The notes beneath the pieces were generated by a model. That model did no database searches. It worked only from the letters and a program-made list of their open reading frames with translations, and had not been told where the DNA came from. Shown piece by piece: positions 10,488 to 20,423 of a DNA stretch of 64,000 nt. This DNA is from Prochlorococcus sp. AG-347-L19 (GTDB lineage: Bacteria > Cyanobacteriota > Cyanobacteriia > PCC-6307 > Cyanobiaceae). Each line of letters starts with the position of its first letter. Within the stretch, counting starts at the first letter, position 1. The DNA is taken from NCBI GenBank assembly GCA_003278895.1, contig QCCO01000003.1, forward strand, positions 1-64,000. The letters are read 5' to 3'. The position numbers and the translations under genes were made by a program.

Positions 10488-10898
10488 ATGGAAAAAAAAA
10501 TAAACTATTTAGAAAATAGAAAAGAATCATACAAAACTTCTAGTAATGTATTTATAAGTTTTAAGTATGCTTTCAGTGGTATTAGTTATGTATTAAAAAC
10601 TTCAAGAAATTTTAAAATTCAATTAATTTTTGCAGTTGCAAGTTTAATAATTGGTTTTTTACTAAAAATTAGTCTAAGTAATTATGTTATTTTGATTGCA
10701 ACAATAATGTCTGTTTTAATATTAGAAATATTGAACACATCTATTGAATCAATCGTTGATTTAGTAGTGAAAAAAGAATTTAGTATTTTGGCTAAAATTT
10801 CAAAAGATACTTCTGCAGGAGCAGTATTATTAGCTTCCATTAATTCTGTTATTATTGCTGTATATATCTTTGTTCCTAAAATAAAGTTGTTATTTTAA
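10488..10898 (+). CDS. dgkA: Diacylglycerol kinase-family membrane protein (DgkA)
   Basis: This 136-residue protein contains three hydrophobic segments and the DgkA signature EILNTSIESIVDLVVKKEFSILAKISKDTSAGAVLLASI, with the catalytic/metal Glu and Asn residues present. The family phosphorylates diacylglycerol or undecaprenol at the membrane. In bacteria outside the proteobacteria the substrate is often undecaprenol, so the lipid used here is uncertain. YbeY-DgkA adjacency is common in bacteria, which supports the call. Confidence 0.9.
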   Translation: MEKKINYLENRKESYKTSSNVFISFKYAFSGISYVLKTSRNFKIQLIFAVASLIIGFLLKISLSNYVILIATIMSVLILEILNTSIESIVDLVVKKEFSILAKISKDTSAGAVLLASINSVIIAVYIFVPKIKLLF

Positions 10899-10910
10899 AT
10901 CCATATAAAT

Positions 10911-11507
10911 ATGTTTCTTGTTATTGATAATTATGATAGTTTTACTTATAACCTTGTTCAATATTTAGGAGAACTTTCAGTTGATCATGAAATAACTAAA
11001 GAATTAATAGTTAAAAGAAATGATGAAATTACTTTAGAAGAAATTATCAAATTAAATCCTGGTGGAATTCTCTTATCTCCTGGTCCAGGTAATCCAGATC
11101 AATCTGGAATTTGTCTGCCAATTCTAAAAAAATTATCTAAAAATATTCCGACCTTGGGAGTTTGTTTAGGTCATCAAGCTTTGGCCCAAGCTTTTGGAGG
11201 TAAGGTTATAGTTGGGAAAGAACTTATGCATGGTAAGACATCCAAAATATTTCATAATCAAAAAGGATTGTTTAAAGATATCGAGACTCCATTTGTGGCT
11301 ACTAGATACCATAGTCTTATAGTTGATTCAAGTTCTTTACCATCTTGTTTCGACATAACTGCGACTTTAGAAGACTCAACAATTATGGCTATCTCTCATA
11401 AAGAATATAAACATTTACATGGGGTACAGTTCCATCCTGAAAGTGTGTTGACGCAATTTGGTCATAAATTAATTAGTAATTTTCTAAAAATGGCTGAACA
11501 AAAGTAA
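10911..11507 (+). CDS. Anthranilate/para-aminobenzoate synthase glutamine amidotransferase subunit
   Basis: This class I glutamine amidotransferase has 198 residues: the start FLVIDNYDSFTYNLVQYLGE, the LSPGPGNPDQSG oxyanion segment, the nucleophile Cys in GVCLGHQALAQAFGG, and the His-Glu pair in HGVQFHPESV. It supplies ammonia to TrpE or PabB. Many cyanobacteria use one such subunit for both tryptophan and folate synthesis, so either trpG or pabA is a fair label. No trpE or pabB lies in the window. It is 12 bases downstream of dgkA. Confidence 0.93.
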   Translation: MFLVIDNYDSFTYNLVQYLGELSVDHEITKELIVKRNDEITLEEIIKLNPGGILLSPGPGNPDQSGICLPILKKLSKNIPTLGVCLGHQALAQAFGGKVIVGKELMHGKTSKIFHNQKGLFKDIETPFVATRYHSLIVDSSSLPSCFDITATLEDSTIMAISHKEYKHLHGVQFHPESVLTQFGHKLISNFLKMAEQK

Positions 11508-11526
11508 AATAAAAAAAAATAATATT

Positions 11527-12252
11527 ATGATTTCTCAAATTAAAAACTTTTTATTTTTGATATTAGTTAGCTCTTTTTTACCTACCTCATTATTGGCAAG
11601 GAACTTAGGAATAAAAAGTTTGGGACATAGTAGTTTTTTAATTACTAGTGCAGATAAATCTATTCTTATAAATCCCTTTAAAGCAATAGGTTGTGCAAGT
11701 AATTTAAAGGAGCCAAAAGAAGTCAACGTAGATTTTATTTTGGCTAGTTCTAGGCTTCCAGATGAAGGATATAACCCTAATGATCAATTAATGTTCGTTG
11801 AGCCAGGAATCTATCAATTTGAGGATATTTTATTAAATGGAATTTCTGTACCACATGACAGAGTAGATGGAAGAAGATTTGGGATGGCAACTGTTTGGAG
11901 TTGGGAGCAGAATGATCTTAAAATTGTTCATATGGGAGGAGCTGCTGGTGATATTGATATAAATAGTCAAATTATTTTGTCTGCTCCAGATATATTGTTT
12001 ATTTCAATTGGAGGAGGAATAAAATCTTACAATGGTAAAGAAGCCTCAAAAATAGTTAAGCTTCTAAAACCTAATGTAGTTATTCCTGTTCACTTTGAAA
12101 GCGGCAAAAAAATTAATAAAGAATGTGATTTCTCAAATGCTGATTTATTTATCGAAAATATGAAAGATTTTAAAGTAAAATATGTTGGAAAATATTTTCA
12201 AATAAAACCTAAAAGAATCGATCAAAATACAATTTATATCTTCAGTAATTAA
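11527..12252 (+). CDS. Exported metallo-beta-lactamase-fold protein with lost metal motif
   Basis: The 241-residue product begins with a likely signal peptide (a hydrophobic stretch at residues 8-22, then SLLARN) and then reads SLGHSSFLI and ILINPFKAIGC, which resemble the first strands of UlaG-like MBL hydrolases. Where the family has HxHxDH, this protein has ASSRLPDE (residues 73-80), so the main metal ligands are absent. Later segments HDRVDGRRFGM, VHMGGAAGD and NVVIPVHFESG keep several His residues of the fold. I infer a periplasmic or lumenal protein that may no longer be a zinc hydrolase. It ends the prfB-pabA run and overlaps hisC by 4 bases at the 3-prime side. Confidence 0.75.
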   Translation: MISQIKNFLFLILVSSFLPTSLLARNLGIKSLGHSSFLITSADKSILINPFKAIGCASNLKEPKEVNVDFILASSRLPDEGYNPNDQLMFVEPGIYQFEDILLNGISVPHDRVDGRRFGMATVWSWEQNDLKIVHMGGAAGDIDINSQIILSAPDILFISIGGGIKSYNGKEASKIVKLLKPNVVIPVHFESGKKINKECDFSNADLFIENMKDFKVKYVGKYFQIKPKRIDQNTIYIFSN

Positions 12253-13358
12253 TTTTTTAAATCTAATATCTTGTAATTTTCCCAGAAAAAAATCATTTGT
12301 TCTTTAGTTCCAATACTAACTCTTATAGAATTACCGATATCTTTTTTGTTTTCCATACTTCTAATAAGAATACCTTTTTCTCTCATCTGTTGTATTAAGA
12401 TTTTAGGATCTTTTTTTGGCCAAATTAAGAAATAATTACCTCCACTAAAGTGAGTTCTGATTTTTGTTGATTTAAATTTATTTAAAATCCATTCCCTCGC
12501 CTTTTTTACCTCTAAAACATAATTATCAATATAAGATTTGTCTTTAAGTGCTACTAATGCAGCTGTTATGGCAAAGCTGTTTACATCATATGGTCCTGTA
12601 ACTTTATTAATGTACTGCATTAAACTTTTATTGCCAAAAGTAAAACCTATTCTTAAACCGGCTAGACCTGCAGTTTTTGAAAGAGATTGGATTATTAGTA
12701 TATTTTTATTCTTTTCAAAATCTATCGATTCAAGAAGACTATCTCCATTAAATTTTTCATATAGTTCATCAACAACTATTAATGAATCTTTATTGATATT
12801 GGCTAAATTAATTATTTCATGAGAGCTTAGAACAGTTCCTGTTGGATTATTTGGATTGCAAATAAATATTAACTTTGGATTATGCTTTATTATTTCTTCC
12901 CTAAATTCTTCGATGGGGAATAGAAAATTTTCTCCAATGTAAGAACAACTTATTTTTTTCATTCCTCGGATTTCTGCACAAGGAGAATAGTAACCAAAAG
13001 TTGGATTTGTGGTTAGAAATATTTGATCTTTTTCTCCAAAGCAATTGAAAATTGCATTTATTGCTGCATCTGCTCCATTGAAAATTCCAATTTCATCATT
13101 ACCAAATTTTCTTGAATCAAGATATTTATCACATAAAAATTTTTTTAAAAAATTATATTCTGGATAAATTGAAATCTCATCTAATTTTATCGCTTGTAAT
13201 GCCTCTAGAACCTTAGGACTTGGACCTAAAGTATTTTCATTAAAGTCTAAGCGGAGTAAATTTCTTCTATTTTCTAAAGGTGCAGAGTAAGACTGCATAT
13301 TTATTATTTCTTCTCTTGGTTTTGGGAAAAGATTATTTAATGGATCAAAATCATTCAT
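12249..13358 (-). CDS. hisC: Histidinol-phosphate aminotransferase-type PLP enzyme
   Basis: This fold-type I aminotransferase has 369 residues: LRLDFNENTLGPSPKVLEAL near the start, FICNPNNPTGTVLS, the PLP lysine in QSLSKTAGLAGLRIGF, and IRVSIGTKEQM at the end. These are typical of HisC, which converts imidazole acetol phosphate to histidinol phosphate. The start codon shares one base with the argS stop (both at 13358). A second HisC-like gene in the window (27097-28218) resembles CobC, so this one is the better histidine-pathway candidate. Use on aromatic amino acids is possible. Confidence 0.88.
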   Translation of the reverse strand: MNDFDPLNNLFPKPREEIINMQSYSAPLENRRNLLRLDFNENTLGPSPKVLEALQAIKLDEISIYPEYNFLKKFLCDKYLDSRKFGNDEIGIFNGADAAINAIFNCFGEKDQIFLTTNPTFGYYSPCAEIRGMKKISCSYIGENFLFPIEEFREEIIKHNPKLIFICNPNNPTGTVLSSHEIINLANINKDSLIVVDELYEKFNGDSLLESIDFEKNKNILIIQSLSKTAGLAGLRIGFTFGNKSLMQYINKVTGPYDVNSFAITAALVALKDKSYIDNYVLEVKKAREWILNKFKSTKIRTHFSGGNYFLIWPKKDPKILIQQMREKGILIRSMENKKDIGNSIRVSIGTKEQMIFFWENYKILDLKN

Positions 13359-15172
13359 TACATTCTTTCTAAAGTTTCAATTCCTAAAAGCTCTAAGCTT
13401 AATTTTAGTGTTTTTGCAGTTAGGTCACATAAATTAAGCCTAGAAATTTTTTTATTTTTTTCTTCTTTGAGGATTGGAACCTGATCATAGAATCTATTAA
13501 AAGTCTGACATAGCTCGAACAGATAATTGCATAATCTATTTGGCATTAAGTCTTTTTCAATAGAAATTATGACTTCATCGAACTTAAGTAATTTTCTGAT
13601 AAGTTTCCACTCAGATTTATGTTCATAATTTACGTACTGAAAATCTTTAGAGTCATAAACAAAATTATTTTTTCTTTTAATTCCTAAAATTCTTACAAGT
13701 GTATATAACAAATAAGGAGCAGTATTTCCATTTAGGGAAAGCATTTTATCAAAACTAAATTGATAATTGGTAATCCTATTTTGACTTAAATCTGCATACT
13801 TAACAGCTCCTAATCCAATAATTCTTGAAGTATTTGCTATAAATTCTTCGGTCTCATAACGATCTTCATCTTCTAATCTTTTCAATAAATCTTCTTTTGC
13901 TCTTCTAACTGCTTCATTTAATAAATCTTTTAGGCGTATTGTTTCACCTTCTCTTGTCTTTAGTTTTTTGCCATCAATTCCTTGAACTAATCCAAAAGGA
14001 ACATGGTCTACTTGACAATTTTCTGGGATCCATTTTGCTTTTTTTGCAACTTGAAAAACTCCAGCAAAATGATTTGCTTGCCCATGATCAGTTACATAAA
14101 TAATTCTTGAAGCATCATCGCCATTAGGAGGTTTATTGAATCTGTATCTTATAGCAGCAAGATCTGTAGTGGCATAATTAAAACCCCCATCTTTTTTTTG
14201 AATAATTAGCGGTAAAGGTTTGCCTTCTTTATTAGTCATCCCATCTAAAAATACACATTTTGCTCCTTGATCTTCTACTAATATTTTTTCTAAATTCAAA
14301 TCATCAATAACTGATTTTAAGAAGGGATTATAAAAAGATTCACCTCTTTCTTCTATTTTTATTTTTAAATTTTTATAGATTTCATCAAATTCTTTCCTTG
14401 ATTGATCACATAATAATTTCCAAGCTTTAATCGATTTAATATCTCCACTTTGTAACTTAACTACTTCCTCTCTAGATCTTTTTTGGAATTCAGATTCGTT
14501 ATCAAATCTTTTTTTTGATTCTTTATAAAATTCAACTAAATCACTTATTTTGATCTTTCCTATTTCTTCTAGATCATTTGAATATAAATCTTTGAGCTGA
14601 GTAATAAGCATGCCAAATTGTGTTCCCCAATCACCAACATGATTGAGTCTTAATACTTCATAACCTCTTAACTCGAAAATTCTAGATATTGAGTCACCTA
14701 TTATTGTTGATCTTAAATGCCCTACATGCATTTCTTTAGCAATATTAGGGCTAGAAAAATCTACAATAACTTTATTGGACAAACCACTATCTAAATCTTT
14801 TATAATTAGAGGTATGCCAGCCCTATTGCATTGAATATTTGACTTAATTTCATTTATTAGAACCTCATCTTTTAATTTTATATTTATAAATCCAGGTCCA
14901 GCTATTTCTAGACTCTTACATAATTTTGATATGCTTATATTTTTATTTAAAAGGTTAATAAAATCATTAGAAATATCTCTTGGGTTCTTTTTATATATTT
15001 TAGATAAACTTAAACAAACATTACATTGATAATCACCAAATTCCTCTTTTGATGATTGTGTAATTAAATTTTTTCGAAGAATTTCGAATTCTCCTTTTTT
15101 ATCATTTTTTTCAAGACTATCTAAAAGAGATTGTTCAAATTGTTTTGTTAATTCTTTAAAAATGATTAGCAT
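13358..15172 (-). CDS. argS: Arginyl-tRNA synthetase
   Basis: This class I aminoacyl-tRNA synthetase has 604 residues. It has an N-terminal Add1 domain, the HIGH-type motif [19 protein letters not shown], and [10 protein letters not shown]. The KMSKS loop is replaced by [17 protein letters not shown], as is usual in ArgRS. The C-terminal domain is the DALR anticodon-binding type ([19 protein letters not shown] and [11 protein letters not shown]). It charges tRNA-Arg. It is followed without a gap by hisC and preceded by nadC on the same strand after 27 bases. Confidence 0.97.
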   Translation of the reverse strand: MLIIFKELTKQFEQSLLDSLEKNDKKGEFEILRKNLITQSSKEEFGDYQCNVCLSLSKIYKKNPRDISNDFINLLNKNISISKLCKSLEIAGPGFINIKLKDEVLINEIKSNIQCNRAGIPLIIKDLDSGLSNKVIVDFSSPNIAKEMHVGHLRSTIIGDSISRIFELRGYEVLRLNHVGDWGTQFGMLITQLKDLYSNDLEEIGKIKISDLVEFYKESKKRFDNESEFQKRSREEVVKLQSGDIKSIKAWKLLCDQSRKEFDEIYKNLKIKIEERGESFYNPFLKSVIDDLNLEKILVEDQGAKCVFLDGMTNKEGKPLPLIIQKKDGGFNYATTDLAAIRYRFNKPPNGDDASRIIYVTDHGQANHFAGVFQVAKKAKWIPENCQVDHVPFGLVQGIDGKKLKTREGETIRLKDLLNEAVRRAKEDLLKRLEDEDRYETEEFIANTSRIIGLGAVKYADLSQNRITNYQFSFDKMLSLNGNTAPYLLYTLVRILGIKRKNNFVYDSKDFQYVNYEHKSEWKLIRKLLKFDEVIISIEKDLMPNRLCNYLFELCQTFNRFYDQVPILKEEKNKKISRLNLCDLTAKTLKLSLELLGIETLERM

Positions 15173-15199
15173 TAATTATTCAATTATTTATCTATATAA

Positions 15200-16066
15200 T
15201 TAATTAATATAACGCATACTCAAATCAATCCAATTACTTTTGGTGATTGAAGAACTTGTTGAAATCAAATCAATACCTTTTATTAGATATTTACTAATTT
15301 CTTCAGGGTTAATTCCAGAAACTTCTATTATCAAATTTTTATTAACTTCTTTTTTTAAGCTATTCATCGATAAATCTCTTAATTCTTGAACGTTTTTTTT
15401 GATTATTTCAGGGCTAAGTTCATCCAATAAGACACTATCTGCTCCTGCTAATACTGCTTCTTTTGCCTGTTCGATATTCTCAGCTTCAATTATGATATGA
15501 GTTGTAAAAGGCGTATTTAGTCGAATTTTTTTTACTGCATTATTAAGATTATCTGTCCATGCAATGTGATTTTCTTTTATCATAGCTGCATCGTATAATC
15601 CCATTCTATGATTGACTCCACCTCCGCATTTGAATGCATATTTTTCAAATATTCTTAAGCCAGGAGTCGTTTTCCTAGTATCTGCTAATTTTATATTTGT
15701 ACCTTCTAACTTATTTACAATATTCTTTGTGTATGTTGATATTCCAGATAAATGCATTGCTATATTTAAGCTTATTCTTTCACTAGCTAGCAAACTTTTT
15801 GAAGGCCCATATATTTCTAATAGTTTTTGATCTTTAACAAATTGATCTCCATCAGAGATATTAAATTTTGGACTGATTTTTAAATCAATTTTTCTAAAAA
15901 TTTCTTTTATAATTTCAACCCCGCAGAATATACCCTCTTCTTTTGCAATCCAATAGGCATTACCATTCTCTTCTGTAATAGAGGAACTTGTAAGATCTCC
16001 CCTACCTATATCTTCATCGATCCAATTATCAATGATTTTACTTATTATTGGAGTATTTAAATCCAC
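15200..16066 (-). CDS. nadC: Nicotinate-nucleotide pyrophosphorylase (quinolinate PRTase)
   Basis: This enzyme converts quinolinate and PRPP to nicotinate mononucleotide in de novo NAD synthesis. The 288-residue protein shows DIGRGDLTSSSI at the N-terminus, ERISLNIAMHLSGISTYT, LADTRKTTPGLRIFEKYA, CGGGVNHRMGLYDAAMIKENHI and EVSGINPEEI, all family landmarks with the substrate-binding Arg and Lys residues. Length is normal. It lies between mnmE and argS on the same strand with spacers of about 82 and 27 bases. Confidence 0.96.
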   Translation of the reverse strand: MDLNTPIISKIIDNWIDEDIGRGDLTSSSITEENGNAYWIAKEEGIFCGVEIIKEIFRKIDLKISPKFNISDGDQFVKDQKLLEIYGPSKSLLASERISLNIAMHLSGISTYTKNIVNKLEGTNIKLADTRKTTPGLRIFEKYAFKCGGGVNHRMGLYDAAMIKENHIAWTDNLNNAVKKIRLNTPFTTHIIIEAENIEQAKEAVLAGADSVLLDELSPEIIKKNVQELRDLSMNSLKKEVNKNLIIEVSGINPEEISKYLIKGIDLISTSSSITKSNWIDLSMRYIN

Positions 16067-16148
16067 TAAACTAAGAAATAATTAATTAATAAAAATTAAA
16101 CTGAAGTTAGAGAATCAACTATATATCACTATGTAATTTAACTCAAAT

Positions 16149-17531
16149 TTATTTACCAATACAAAACTTAGAAAAAATATTATCTAGAAGTTCCTCTGTT
16201 AATTCTTGACCAGTTATTTTAGATAAGTTTTGAATTCCATCTCTCAGCTCAATTGATAACAAATCAAATGGCAATTTATTTTCAATTATTTCATCAGTAT
16301 CATTTAAATTAGATAAGCAAGCAGACAAATTTGTTAGATGTCTTTCGTTTAAAAATATATTGATATTTTCTACTTGTTTTAATCCGCATTTCTTTATAAT
16401 TGTGTCTATTAATAATCTTTCACCATCATTATTCTTAATACTCATAAGAATTGTGTTTTTTAACTCATTTGAATTAATATTTTTGCAATCAATTAAATCT
16501 TTTTTATTGCCCAAAATAGTAATTAATTTTTCTTTGGGAATTTCTTGTATTATTTTTTTGTCTTCTTCATTAAATCCTTCTTCAAGACTATAAATATAAA
16601 TTATAAAATCTGACTCTTTTATTTTCCCAAAACTTTTTTTAATTCCAATACTTTCAATTTGTTCATGAGTTTCTCTTATGCCAGCAGTATCAATTATTTT
16701 CATTGGAATATCATTAATAGTTAAATTAACTTCAATAACATCTCTAGTTGTTCCAGGAATATTAGTTACGATTGCTTTCTCTTTTTTTGCGAGCAAATTT
16801 AATAAAGAGCTTTTGCCAACATTTGTTTTACCTATAAGCGCAATGGATATTCCATTGTGAATATATGAATTTCTTTTTGCATTTTCTATTAGTAATTCTA
16901 TTTTTTCTTTGACTTTTTTAATGTTTTTTAGATATTTGGTGTAATCAAAATCTGTGAAGTCTTCTTCAAAATCAACTCTCGCTTCTATTTCGCAAAGTTG
17001 ATTTATAAGGTCATTTTTAATATCATCAATTTTTTTCTTTATTTCTCCTTGAACCCCGCTAAAGGCTAACTCGGCTGATCTGGTATTGCTTGCATTAATT
17101 AATTGATTAATCGACTCGGCTTGAGTAAGGTCTATTTTCCCATTAAGAAAAGCTCTTTGACTAAATTCTCCTGGGTTTGCAAGTCTAACTCTAGAATTAC
17201 TAGATAATAATATCTTTAAAACTTTATTTACTATGATAATTCCGCCATGGCAATGAAGTTCAACTACATCCTCTCCTGTGAAGCTATTTGGTGATTTCAT
17301 CACTAAAATTAAAGCCTCATCTATAAATTTATTTTGTTTATTTTCCTGAATAAAACCACGAAAAACTCTATGTGATTCCCATGCATATTTAGATTTAGTT
17401 TGAACAATCTTTTTGCAAGAATTTATTGCGTCTTTCCCTGATACTCTTATTATCGCAACTCCTCCCTTCCCAATACTTATAGCTGAAGCAATTGCGGCTA
17501 TCGTATCTTCTGTAGTAACTATCGAATCCAT
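16149..17531 (-). CDS. mnmE: tRNA modification GTPase MnmE
   Basis: MnmE works with MnmG to place the (carboxymethyl)aminomethyl group on wobble U34 of certain tRNAs. The 460-residue protein has the N-terminal folate-binding domain ([25 protein letters not shown]), the helical domain, an inserted G domain with [23 protein letters not shown] and NKKD, and the C-terminal FCIGK that carries the catalytic Cys. Nothing is missing. It is divergent from the DUF2062 gene across 66 bases. Confidence 0.97.
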   Translation of the reverse strand: MDSIVTTEDTIAAIASAISIGKGGVAIIRVSGKDAINSCKKIVQTKSKYAWESHRVFRGFIQENKQNKFIDEALILVMKSPNSFTGEDVVELHCHGGIIIVNKVLKILLSSNSRVRLANPGEFSQRAFLNGKIDLTQAESINQLINASNTRSAELAFSGVQGEIKKKIDDIKNDLINQLCEIEARVDFEEDFTDFDYTKYLKNIKKVKEKIELLIENAKRNSYIHNGISIALIGKTNVGKSSLLNLLAKKEKAIVTNIPGTTRDVIEVNLTINDIPMKIIDTAGIRETHEQIESIGIKKSFGKIKESDFIIYIYSLEEGFNEEDKKIIQEIPKEKLITILGNKKDLIDCKNINSNELKNTILMSIKNNDGERLLIDTIIKKCGLKQVENINIFLNERHLTNLSACLSNLNDTDEIIENKLPFDLLSIELRDGIQNLSKITGQELTEELLDNIFSKFCIGK

Positions 17532-17597
17532 CTCTCGCTTTGTTATGGATAATTAAGTAAGATTATCAAGAATTTAATTTTGAAATTTTCTTTCTGA

Positions 17598-18041
17598 ATG
17601 AGATTTAAAAGAGATATTACCTATAAGAAAATTCTATCATTATTTAGGAGTCAGAATGGAAGTCCTTTCTTTAATGCTAAAGGTTTAGCTATAGGGGTAT
17701 TTAGTGGTTGCTTTCCATTTTTTGGTTTTCAGACTTTAATGGGAGTATTTTTTGCGAAAATAGCTAAGGGAAATATTGTTCTAGCTGCAATTGGTACCTG
17801 GATAAGCAACCCTTTTACTTATATTCCACTTTATTATTTTAACTATAAAGTTGGTTCGATTTTTTTAAATAATCCTTCTAATAAAATTCTTGAAAAAAGT
17901 TTAGTTATTGATGACTTATGGAAACAAGGTAGAATTTTTTCCTTAAAATTACTCTTAGGTTCATCTTGTGTAGGTATTTTATTAGCTTTGATTTGCGGCA
18001 GTATTGTTTTCTTTATCTACAAGATAAAAAGTAAAAGATAG
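17598..18041 (+). CDS. DUF2062 membrane protein
   Basis: The 147-residue protein matches DUF2062: GLAIGVFSGCFPFFGFQTLMGVFFAKIAKGN, then GTWISNPFTYIPLYYFNYKVG, with two or three hydrophobic helices and a basic C-terminus (YKIKSKR). The biochemical function of the family is not known to me. It is placed alone between divergent mnmE and convergent rsh. The sequence looks intact. Confidence 0.82.
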   Translation: MRFKRDITYKKILSLFRSQNGSPFFNAKGLAIGVFSGCFPFFGFQTLMGVFFAKIAKGNIVLAAIGTWISNPFTYIPLYYFNYKVGSIFLNNPSNKILEKSLVIDDLWKQGRIFSLKLLLGSSCVGILLALICGSIVFFIYKIKSKR

Positions 18042-18059
18042 ATTGATCTGATTTTAAAA

Positions 18060-20369
18060 TTAACTTTGTCCAACTCTGGCAATATCTAAAACATCTGCCA
18101 TTGATTTAATTTGTTCAATTGTTTTGTGAAGTTGATTATAACTTTCAAGACCTACACAAAGATTTATAATAGCTGGTTTACCATAAGCAGTTTTAACATT
18201 GGCATCACTAACGTTTATACCTTTATCTGATAACCGCATAAGAATATCTTTAAGAACTCCAACTCGATCAATTACTTCTATTCGTAGTTGAATTGGAAAC
18301 TTATTATCGCCATTTTTATTATCTTGATTCCAACCGACAGGTAATCTTCTCTCTATTGGAATTGGTATTACATTTTCACAATCTTCCCTATGTATAGTTA
18401 TCCCATGGTTGCCGAGCGACACAGTTCCGATAATATCCTCGCCTGGGAGTGGGGAACAGCATTTACCTATTCTGTAATCAAGACCTTCTATCCCGGAAAT
18501 TGGTGATTTAGCTGCTGTATTAAATTGATTATTGGATAAATTATTATTACTTTTAAGAGATTTTGCTATTTCAGAGTCAGAATCATTTTTTACATCTTCT
18601 GTCTGTAATTTTATTTCTTCTCTTAGTCTGTTTAATACTTGATGCAAAGTTAAACCACCAAAACCAAGAGATGCAAGAAGGTCTTCAGTAGTTTTTAAAT
18701 TGCATCGATTTGCAACTTTTTTCATGGCTTCACTAGAAAGTAATGCTTCAAAACCGTTTCTACCTACTTCTTTTTCAAGTAAATCTCTACCTCTTTTAAT
18801 CGTTTCATCACGATGGCTTTTCTTATACCATTGGCGAATTCTATTTTTAGCAGTTGGCGTAACTACAAAGTTCAGCCAATCCAAGCTTGGAGTAGCATTA
18901 TTACTTGTCAAAATTTCTATGAAGTCACCATTTTGAAGTGCTGTAGATAATGGAGAAAGCTTTTCATTAATTCTTATTCCATTACAGTGATTTCCAACTT
19001 CAGAATGGATTCTGTAGGCGAAATCTATCGCGGTAGATCCTTTCCTTAAACCAACAACATCTCCTTTTGGAGTGATTACAAATACTTCTTCATCAAATAA
19101 ATCTTCTTTAATTGAAGCTAAATAATCATTATGATCCCTTTCATTACCTTCTTGTTGCCATTCTACTAATTGTCTTAGCCAATTAAATCTCTCGGCATTA
19201 CTTTTAGCAGGAGAACCACCCTCTTTATATTGCCAATGAGCGGCAATACCATATTCAGCAATTTGATGCATCGAAGTAGTTCTAATTTGTACTTCAATAG
19301 GTCGATGTCTTCCAATCACAGAAGTGTGTAAGGACTGATATCCATTGGGTTTTGGTAATCCTATATAGTCTTTAAATCTACCTGGAATTGGTTTGAAAGT
19401 ATCATGAACAACTGCTAAAGCTCTATAACAACTATCTGAATTGTCCACGATAATTCTTAGGGCAGCAACATCATAAATCTCGTGAAAATGCTTTTGTTGT
19501 CTTTCCATTTTGCTCCAGATGCCATAAAGATGTTTTGGCCTTCCTGTTATTTCAAAATTTTTCAAACCCGCTGAATTCAAGTTTTCCTTCATAAGATTCA
19601 AAGTTACTTTTAATCTTTTTTCTCTATCACTTCTTTTAACGGCGATTTGATCTTTAAGATCTAGATATTCTTTAGGCTCTAGGAATTTAAAAGCTAAATC
19701 TTCTAATTCCCATTTAAATCTGTTTATTCCTAGTCGATTAGCTAATGGTGCATAAATCTCTCTTGTTTCTCTCGCTATTCTTAGTTTTTTCTCATCATTT
19801 AGCCATTCAATTGTTCTCATGTTATGAAGTCGATCTGCAAGTTTAACTAAGACAACTCTGATATCGCTGGCCATAGCCAAAAACATTTTCCTAAGATTTT
19901 CAGCTTGTGCTTCAGTCCTGTTGTTAAAGTGAATGCCGCCTAATTTTGTTACACCCTCTACAAGTATTTTTACTTCTAATCCAAAATTTGTTTCTATTTC
20001 AGATAAATCAATGCCAGTATCTTCAACTACATCATGTAAAAGGCCTGCAGCAATAACAGATGAACTAGCACCTATTTCTTTAAGGAGATTTGCAACAGCA
20101 ACCGGGTGGATAATGTATGGCTCGCCGCTCGCACGGAATTGTCCATCATGAGCTTTATAAGCAAGTTTAAAAGCCTTTACTATAAGGTCTTGATTCTCAT
20201 CATTTTCTTTATTTGATTTTTCAAAATTATGAATATCTTTAAGAAGCCAATCGGGAATGTTTATTTGATAATTCAAAGATTCACTTTCATATTTTTTATT
20301 TTCAGGCAAAATAGTTTTGGAAACTTCAATTTCGTTTTTTTCTTTTGAATTTGCAGCTGCCTCGGACAT
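18060..20369 (-). CDS. spoT: Bifunctional (p)ppGpp synthetase/hydrolase (RelA/SpoT homologue)
   Basis: This long Rsh enzyme makes and degrades (p)ppGpp. The 769-residue order is: an HD hydrolase domain with GQFRASGEPYIIHPVAVA, LHDVVEDTG (HD at about 112-113) and LADRLHNMRT; a synthetase domain with YGIWSKMERQ and GLPKPNGYQSLHTSV; a TGS domain near FVITPKGDVVGLRKG; and a C-terminal ACT domain (LRIEVIDRVGVLKDI). The synthetase loop reads RFKD, the RXKD form found in bifunctional enzymes, and the HD motif is intact, so both activities are expected. It is divergent from the ABC ATPase across 54 bases. Confidence 0.95.
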   Translation of the reverse strand: MSEAAANSKEKNEIEVSKTILPENKKYESESLNYQINIPDWLLKDIHNFEKSNKENDENQDLIVKAFKLAYKAHDGQFRASGEPYIIHPVAVANLLKEIGASSSVIAAGLLHDVVEDTGIDLSEIETNFGLEVKILVEGVTKLGGIHFNNRTEAQAENLRKMFLAMASDIRVVLVKLADRLHNMRTIEWLNDEKKLRIARETREIYAPLANRLGINRFKWELEDLAFKFLEPKEYLDLKDQIAVKRSDREKRLKVTLNLMKENLNSAGLKNFEITGRPKHLYGIWSKMERQQKHFHEIYDVAALRIIVDNSDSCYRALAVVHDTFKPIPGRFKDYIGLPKPNGYQSLHTSVIGRHRPIEVQIRTTSMHQIAEYGIAAHWQYKEGGSPAKSNAERFNWLRQLVEWQQEGNERDHNDYLASIKEDLFDEEVFVITPKGDVVGLRKGSTAIDFAYRIHSEVGNHCNGIRINEKLSPLSTALQNGDFIEILTSNNATPSLDWLNFVVTPTAKNRIRQWYKKSHRDETIKRGRDLLEKEVGRNGFEALLSSEAMKKVANRCNLKTTEDLLASLGFGGLTLHQVLNRLREEIKLQTEDVKNDSDSEIAKSLKSNNNLSNNQFNTAAKSPISGIEGLDYRIGKCCSPLPGEDIIGTVSLGNHGITIHREDCENVIPIPIERRLPVGWNQDNKNGDNKFPIQLRIEVIDRVGVLKDILMRLSDKGINVSDANVKTAYGKPAIINLCVGLESYNQLHKTIEQIKSMADVLDIARVGQS

Positions 20370-20423
20370 TTTATATTGCTTTAGATGTATTTTATTTATG
20401 TCTAGAAAAATTTGCTATAAATC

